From assembly GCA_016278415.1 (NCBI GenBank), contig JADQBV010000229.1:1-10253 (forward strand): DNA of 10,253 bases, read 5' to 3'. A model generated the notes under the pieces. The model worked only from the letters and a program-made list of their open reading frames with translations. It ran no database searches and was not told where the DNA came from. The stretch is from Halanaerobiales bacterium (GTDB taxonomy: Bacteria; Bacillota_F; Halanaerobiia; Halanaerobiales; DTU029). The position numbers and the translations under genes were made by a program. Positions 7,052 through 10,253 of the stretch are shown piece by piece; the first letter of the stretch is position 1; every line of letters begins with the position of its first letter.

Positions 7052-8155
7052 ATGATAAATCCGTTATTAGAAAAATATGCTAAGGTATTAGTTAATTACT
7101 CTCTGAGTATAAAAAAGGGGGATTCCTTGGTAATACAGGGTAATATGGTTTCTGAACCATTATTTAAAGCTGTCTATAAAGAGGCTATTATTGCCGGAGC
7201 CCATCCTATTGTCATGGGTAACTTTCAGGGGCAGGATGATATTTTTTATAAGCATGCATCAGAAGAACAGTTAAATTATCAATCTCCATTTCAAAGGCAT
7301 TTTATAGAAAATGTTGATGCTCGTATATACATTCTTGGTAATTATAATACAAAATCTTTGACCAATATTGATCCTCAAAAGATGAGCAAGAGGAGTTTAG
7401 CAAATAAAGATATAATGGAAATATCTATGAATAGAGCTGCAGCAGGTGATTTAAGGTGGAATATATGTCAATTTCCTACATTGGCAGATGCTCAGGAAGC
7501 TAGTATGTCCCTTGAAGACTACGAAAAATTTGTTTTTAAAGCCTGTCACCTTGATAAAGAAGATCCAGTTGCATACTGGAAGGAATTTGGTAATAGATTA
7601 GATGAAATAGCAAATTATTTAAATGATATCTCTGAAATACATTTTAAGTCTGAAGATACTGATATTAAATGTAAAGTAAAGGATCGTACCTGGGTTGCTG
7701 ATAAAGGAAAAGAAAACTATCCTGGTGGTGAAGTTTTCACCGGACCTATAGAAGACTCAGTAGAAGGACATATACGTTTTTCCTTTCCAGGAATATATCA
7801 GGGTAAAGAAATAGAGGATATTAGATTTACTTTTGAAAAGGGGAAGGTAATAAAAGCTAGCGCGGCAAAAGGTGAAGATTTACTTCAAACTCTCTTGGAA
7901 ACTGACCAGGGAGCTAGGTATGTAGGCGAGGTAGCTATTGGATGTAATACAGGGATTGATAAATTTTCTAGAAATATGTTGTTTGATGAGAAAATTGGCG
8001 GTACAATACATCTTGCAATAGGTAGGAGTTATCCGGAAACCGGTGGAGAAAATGTATCTTCAATACATTGGGATATGCTCTGTGATATGAAAAAAGGTGG
8101 AGAAATATTTGCTGATGGAAAGATGATTTATCAAAATGGTGAGTTTTTAATATAA
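7052..8155 (+). CDS. M29-family (thermophilic/AmpS-type) aminopeptidase
   Basis: A 367-residue cytoplasmic metallo-aminopeptidase of family M29, which removes N-terminal residues from peptides with a two-metal centre. The N-terminus NPLLEKYAKVLVNYSLSIKKGD is typical. Expected ligands are visible: E227 (GGEVFTGP), E293 (GEVAIG), H320 (IHLAIG), H339 and D341 (IHWDM). Y327 in RSYPET matches the conserved catalytic tyrosine. Length is somewhat below the roughly 410 residues of Thermus or Bacillus members, but no motif is missing. The ATG at 7052 follows TAGGAGTGG (7039-7047). It is a single-gene unit with its own promoter and a strong terminator, probably serving amino-acid recycling alongside the PepT-like peptidase at 301. 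Confidence 0.9.
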   Translation: MINPLLEKYAKVLVNYSLSIKKGDSLVIQGNMVSEPLFKAVYKEAIIAGAHPIVMGNFQGQDDIFYKHASEEQLNYQSPFQRHFIENVDARIYILGNYNTKSLTNIDPQKMSKRSLANKDIMEISMNRAAAGDLRWNICQFPTLADAQEASMSLEDYEKFVFKACHLDKEDPVAYWKEFGNRLDEIANYLNDISEIHFKSEDTDIKCKVKDRTWVADKGKENYPGGEVFTGPIEDSVEGHIRFSFPGIYQGKEIEDIRFTFEKGKVIKASAAKGEDLLQTLLETDQGARYVGEVAIGCNTGIDKFSRNMLFDEKIGGTIHLAIGRSYPETGGENVSSIHWDMLCDMKKGGEIFADGKMIYQNGEFLI

Positions 8156-8238
8156 TCAGCAGTACTATTTTAACTTATCAAAAGTAGTTTTATAATTTTG
8201 TAAAATATATTTTAAATATAAAATCAGTAAAAAGTCAG

Positions 8239-8278
8239 AGAACCAGTTAAGGGATATAACTGGTTCTGGCTTTTTTTG
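8239..8278 (+). terminator. Strong Rho-independent terminator after the aminopeptidase
   Basis: AGAACCAGTTA (8239-8249) pairs perfectly with TAACTGGTTCT (8257-8267) around a 7-base loop, followed by GGC and seven T (8271-8277). Confidence 0.88.
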
Positions 8279-8319
8279 TTTGGAACGCCGCCATAACCAT
8301 TGGCAAAACACCAATTTTT

Positions 8320-8360
8320 TCGGATCTTTTTCTCAAACGGATAAGGAGAAGAACCACTAA
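8320..8360 (+). repeat. Dispersed repeat, copy 3 (divergent)
   Basis: It matches copy 1 without gaps at 31 of 41 positions and has the same orientation. Similarity to the outer flank of copy 2 continues leftward to about 8289, so the element may span 8289-8360. This stretch is visibly richer in G and C than its surroundings. It lies directly against the stop codon (complement of 8361-8363) of the minus-strand ACT gene, much as copy 2 lies directly after spoIIM. An ATTGG/CCAAT mini-hairpin followed by six T (8299-8320) is also present. Confidence 0.65.
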
Positions 8361-8732
8361 TTACTCTTCATATTCCTCAAATAGCTTAATAAACTTATTT
8401 TTATATCTATTCTCTAAGACTATATATAATCTATTTAGAGATAAACCTAATTCAATATATGGTATTGTATTCTCTGAAAACACTTTAATTGTTTTATTAA
8501 TATTTGACATAATTTTATCGGGATCATTGAATCTAATTCTAACAAATGTAAGATTTTTTCTTAAATTATATTTTAGTGATTTTTTTTCAATTATCTTTGT
8601 TAATTCTTTCAAATATTCATTATTAATATATATAGTTAATTCTTCTGAAAAAATATTAATATGAATTATATCTATATCATTTTTTTTTATTTCACTTAAA
8701 AGCTTTGCCCCACTAATTTGAGAAAATCTCAC
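8361..8732 (-). CDS. Small tandem ACT-domain protein
   Basis: A 123-residue protein as counted from GTG at 8732, with two ACT-like modules resembling the regulatory tail of aspartate kinase. Module 1 is VRFSQISGAKLLSEIKKNDI...EELTIYINNEYLKEL. Module 2 is FVRIRFNDPDKI...ENTIPYIELGLSLNRLYIVLENRY, ending KFIKLFEEYEE like the aspartokinase terminal helix. It has no catalytic domain, so it is probably a small-molecule-binding regulator; the ligand is unknown. The GTG lacks a ribosome-binding site and cuts through the first beta strand. The frame stays open upstream to a stop at 8789-8787, and AAGAAGGGG (8785-8777) lies ahead of ATT (8771) or ATA (8768), so the real N-terminus is probably about 13 residues longer. 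It is AT-rich, single, and convergent with the aminopeptidase. Confidence 0.65.
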   Translation of the reverse strand: MRFSQISGAKLLSEIKKNDIDIIHINIFSEELTIYINNEYLKELTKIIEKKSLKYNLRKNLTFVRIRFNDPDKIMSNINKTIKVFSENTIPYIELGLSLNRLYIVLENRYKNKFIKLFEEYEE

Positions 8733-8791
8733 AAGACAAATATTATCAGTTAAATTGTATGAATATATAATTATAACCCCTTCTTTCTATC

Positions 8792-8820
8792 ATTATAATA
8801 TATTTGTAAGAGTTCGTTGA
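8792..8820 (-). promoter_or_regulatory. Candidate promoter of the ACT-domain gene
   Basis: On the minus strand a perfect TATAAT lies at 8797-8792, with a weak -35 (TCAACG, 8820-8815) 17 bases upstream. Transcription would start near 8785, almost on top of the AAGAAGGGG ribosome-binding site, giving a very short leader. That supports a translation start near 8771 rather than at 8732. Confidence 0.45.
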
Positions 8821-9045
8821 TATATAGTATGAAGGGGAAAGTATTTGTGTTAATTACCCTTTAACTGAACCTGCTAATAGTCTTTTAATAAATTATATAG
8901 CGAATATTACCTATAGTAAGTATAGTAAGTATAATTAAATAAGTAGTATATACTTGTTTGTATAAGTGTATTAATTTTTAAACTTTTTTGTAATTTTTTA
9001 TAGTTTAATATGGCAAATCAACTGTAAATTATATGTTAATGAAGT

Positions 9046-9074
9046 TTGACTTTTAATAAGAGATTTAGTAAAAT
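9046..9074 (+). promoter_or_regulatory. Sigma-A promoter candidate for phosphofructokinase
   Basis: TTGACT (9046-9051) and TAAAAT (9069-9074) are exactly 17 bases apart, the best two-box match in the region. It implies a long leader of about 245 bases before the GTG at 9326. A closer promoter cannot be ruled out in such AT-rich DNA. Confidence 0.5.
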
Positions 9075-9199
9075 AGGATAGGAAGTTAGCGTCAATACTA
9101 ATATTATAATTTTATTTTTATAAATACTACCAATAAATGTATAAAGATGAAATAAATTTATAATAAAAATTTGTTAAAAACATTGAAATTAGTAGAAAA

Positions 9200-9228
9200 A
9201 AAGGTTATTATAGTAAGGGATAACTTTT
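9200..9228. other. Stem-loop in the pfk leader
   Basis: AAAGGTTAT (9200-9208) pairs with ATAACTTTT (9220-9228) with one G-U pair, giving 9 bp around an 11-base loop. On the + strand no T tract follows. Read on the minus strand it is followed by T residues, like a terminator for antisense transcription. Confidence 0.4.
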
Positions 9229-9230
9229 AC

Positions 9231-9257
9231 ATATTTATAAATCTTATATTTATAAAT
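9231..9257. repeat. Two direct 12-bp palindromic repeats upstream of pfk
   Basis: ATATTTATAAAT occurs at 9231-9242 and again at 9246-9257, a 15-base period. Each contains the perfect palindrome ATTTATAAAT. The arrangement is operator-like, but A/T-only palindromes also arise by chance. Confidence 0.5.
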
Positions 9258-9325
9258 TTAAGATTGCCTAATTTCAGAATTTAATCTTAGTTAAAATTGT
9301 TATTACTATGACAGGAGGGTTCTAA

Positions 9326-10253
9326 GTGAGTAAAATTAAAAAAATAGGAGTATTAACAGGTGGTGGTGATTGCCCGGGTTTAAATGCAGTTATTAGGGCT
9401 ATTACTAGAACAGCAATACTTAAATATGGTATTGAAGTAGAGGGTTTTGTGAATGGATATAAGGGACTATATAATGGTGATACTGTAAAATTAGATATGG
9501 ATTCCACATCTGGTATTTTACATAAAGGTGGAACAATCATTTATACTTCTAATAAAACTAATCTATTCAGGATGCCTTTTAAAGAAGATGGTGAAATGGT
9601 TTATAAAGACCTCTCAGATGTTGGTGTAGAAAATATTAAAAAGGCAGGTATGGATGCTCTAATTATTATTGGTGGTGATGGTACATTAACTAGTGCCAGG
9701 GATTTCCATAGAAAAGGTGTTAATATAATAGCTGTGCCTAAGACAATAGATAATGATTTAGCTTGTACTGATATCACCTTTGGTTTTGATACAGCAGTTT
9801 CTGTTGCTACAGAGGCATTGGACAGGCTTCATACTACTGCAGCTTCGCATCATAGGATTATGTGTCTCGAGGTTATGGGTCGTTATGCAGGTTGGATAGC
9901 ACTAGATGCTGGACTTGCAGGTGGAGCAGATGTAATCTTAATACCTGAGATTCCATATGATATTAACAAAGTAGCTGAAAAAATCAATCAAAGAAGAGAA
10001 GCCGGTAAAGATTTCAGTATTGTAGTTGTTGCTGAAGGTGCAAAATCTATTTCTGGTGAAATGGTTGTTAAGAACGTAGTTGAAGACAGTCCTGACCCTA
10101 TTAGATTAGGCGGAATTGCTGATCAAGTTGCAAATCAGCTAGAGGAATTGGTTGGTTTAGAGTCTAGGGCCACAATTCTAGGTCATCTACAACGTGGAGG
10201 TTCACCAACTGCTTATGATAGAAATATTTCTACTAGATATGGAAAGGCTGCTG
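9326..10253 (+). CDS. pfkA: 6-phosphofructokinase, partial (3' end beyond window)
   Basis: The first 309 codons of phosphofructokinase, which phosphorylates fructose 6-phosphate to the 1,6-bisphosphate in glycolysis. Visible motifs are GGGDCPGLNAVIRA (12-25), GGDGT (116-120), PKTIDND (138-144, catalytic D142), MGRYAGW (184-190), EIPYD (208-212) and LGHLQRGGSPTAYDR (285-299). Gly in GGDGT (E. coli position 104) suggests ATP as donor, whereas Lys in PKTIDND (position 124, Gly in classical ATP enzymes) is typical of the mixed-substrate group that includes pyrophosphate-dependent enzymes; the annotation should carry that uncertainty. The start is GTG at 9326, with AGGAGGG (9313-9319) six bases upstream. 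The frame is intact to the window edge, where only the C-terminal part is missing. The gene has a long AT-rich leader with repeats. Confidence 0.9.
   Translation, partial: MSKIKKIGVLTGGGDCPGLNAVIRAITRTAILKYGIEVEGFVNGYKGLYNGDTVKLDMDSTSGILHKGGTIIYTSNKTNLFRMPFKEDGEMVYKDLSDVGVENIKKAGMDALIIIGGDGTLTSARDFHRKGVNIIAVPKTIDNDLACTDITFGFDTAVSVATEALDRLHTTAASHHRIMCLEVMGRYAGWIALDAGLAGGADVILIPEIPYDINKVAEKINQRREAGKDFSIVVVAEGAKSISGEMVVKNVVEDSPDPIRLGGIADQVANQLEELVGLESRATILGHLQRGGSPTAYDRNISTRYGKAA

Larger units (their letters stand above)
8798..9325. other. AT-rich gene-free region between divergent ACT and pfk genes
   Basis: I find no open frame with a plausible start and ribosome-binding site. Contents include a perfect 9-bp tandem duplication TATAGTAAG (8912-8929), a 10-bp palindrome AGTATATACT (8945-8954), the pfk promoter candidate (9046-9074), a stem-loop at 9200-9228 and two palindromic A/T repeats (9231-9257). 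The rest shows nothing recognisable. Confidence 0.6.

Noticed and set aside
8912..8954. Short tandem 9-mers and a palindrome as a possible CRISPR or integration site.
   Set aside because: Only two adjacent 9-mers without spacers, in low-complexity A/T DNA; more likely slippage.
9322..9540. 72-codon minus-strand open frame over the start of pfk.
   Set aside because: Antisense to highly conserved phosphofructokinase motifs, so a chance frame.

Overview
The window is an AT-rich, densely coded stretch of a low-GC Gram-positive chromosome. SpoIIM points to an endospore-forming lineage of the Clostridia or a near relative; I suspect Halanaerobiales-like bacteria from overall protein flavour, but that is a guess. 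No rRNA, tRNA, CRISPR, intact transposase or phage gene is visible.

Layout. Bases 1-300 hold the end of an upstream unit (terminator at 91-123), one copy of a dispersed repeat, and a weak promoter. From 301 to 5736 six genes run on the + strand: an M20 PepT-like peptidase, a DUF3866 protein, a Nudix ADP-ribose pyrophosphatase, an EndoQ-like PHP-domain nuclease, a small ComB-like protein of unknown function, and spoIIM. The first five are separated by 2 and 21 bases or overlap by 8 and 20, so they look translationally coupled. spoIIM follows after 80 bases that contain a sigma-E-like promoter candidate. Then come two single-gene units: an aldo/keto reductase (5897-6844) and an M29 aminopeptidase (7052-8155), each with an extended -10 promoter and a hairpin terminator. 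A minus-strand gene (8361 to about 8771) encodes a small tandem-ACT protein. A 528-base gene-free region (8798-9325) leads into phosphofructokinase, which runs off the right edge.

The genes are mostly housekeeping: peptide turnover, nucleotide sanitation, possible repair of deaminated DNA, engulfment during sporulation, and glycolysis. I see no convincing new multi-gene system.

The least ordinary signals are these. A 41-bp repeat occurs as two perfect copies in inverted orientation flanking the six-gene block, with a third divergent copy near 8340. The ACT gene appears to start at a non-AUG codon upstream of its first standard start. An EndoQ-like nuclease and a ComB-like protein with an altered motif are embedded in the spoIIM operon.
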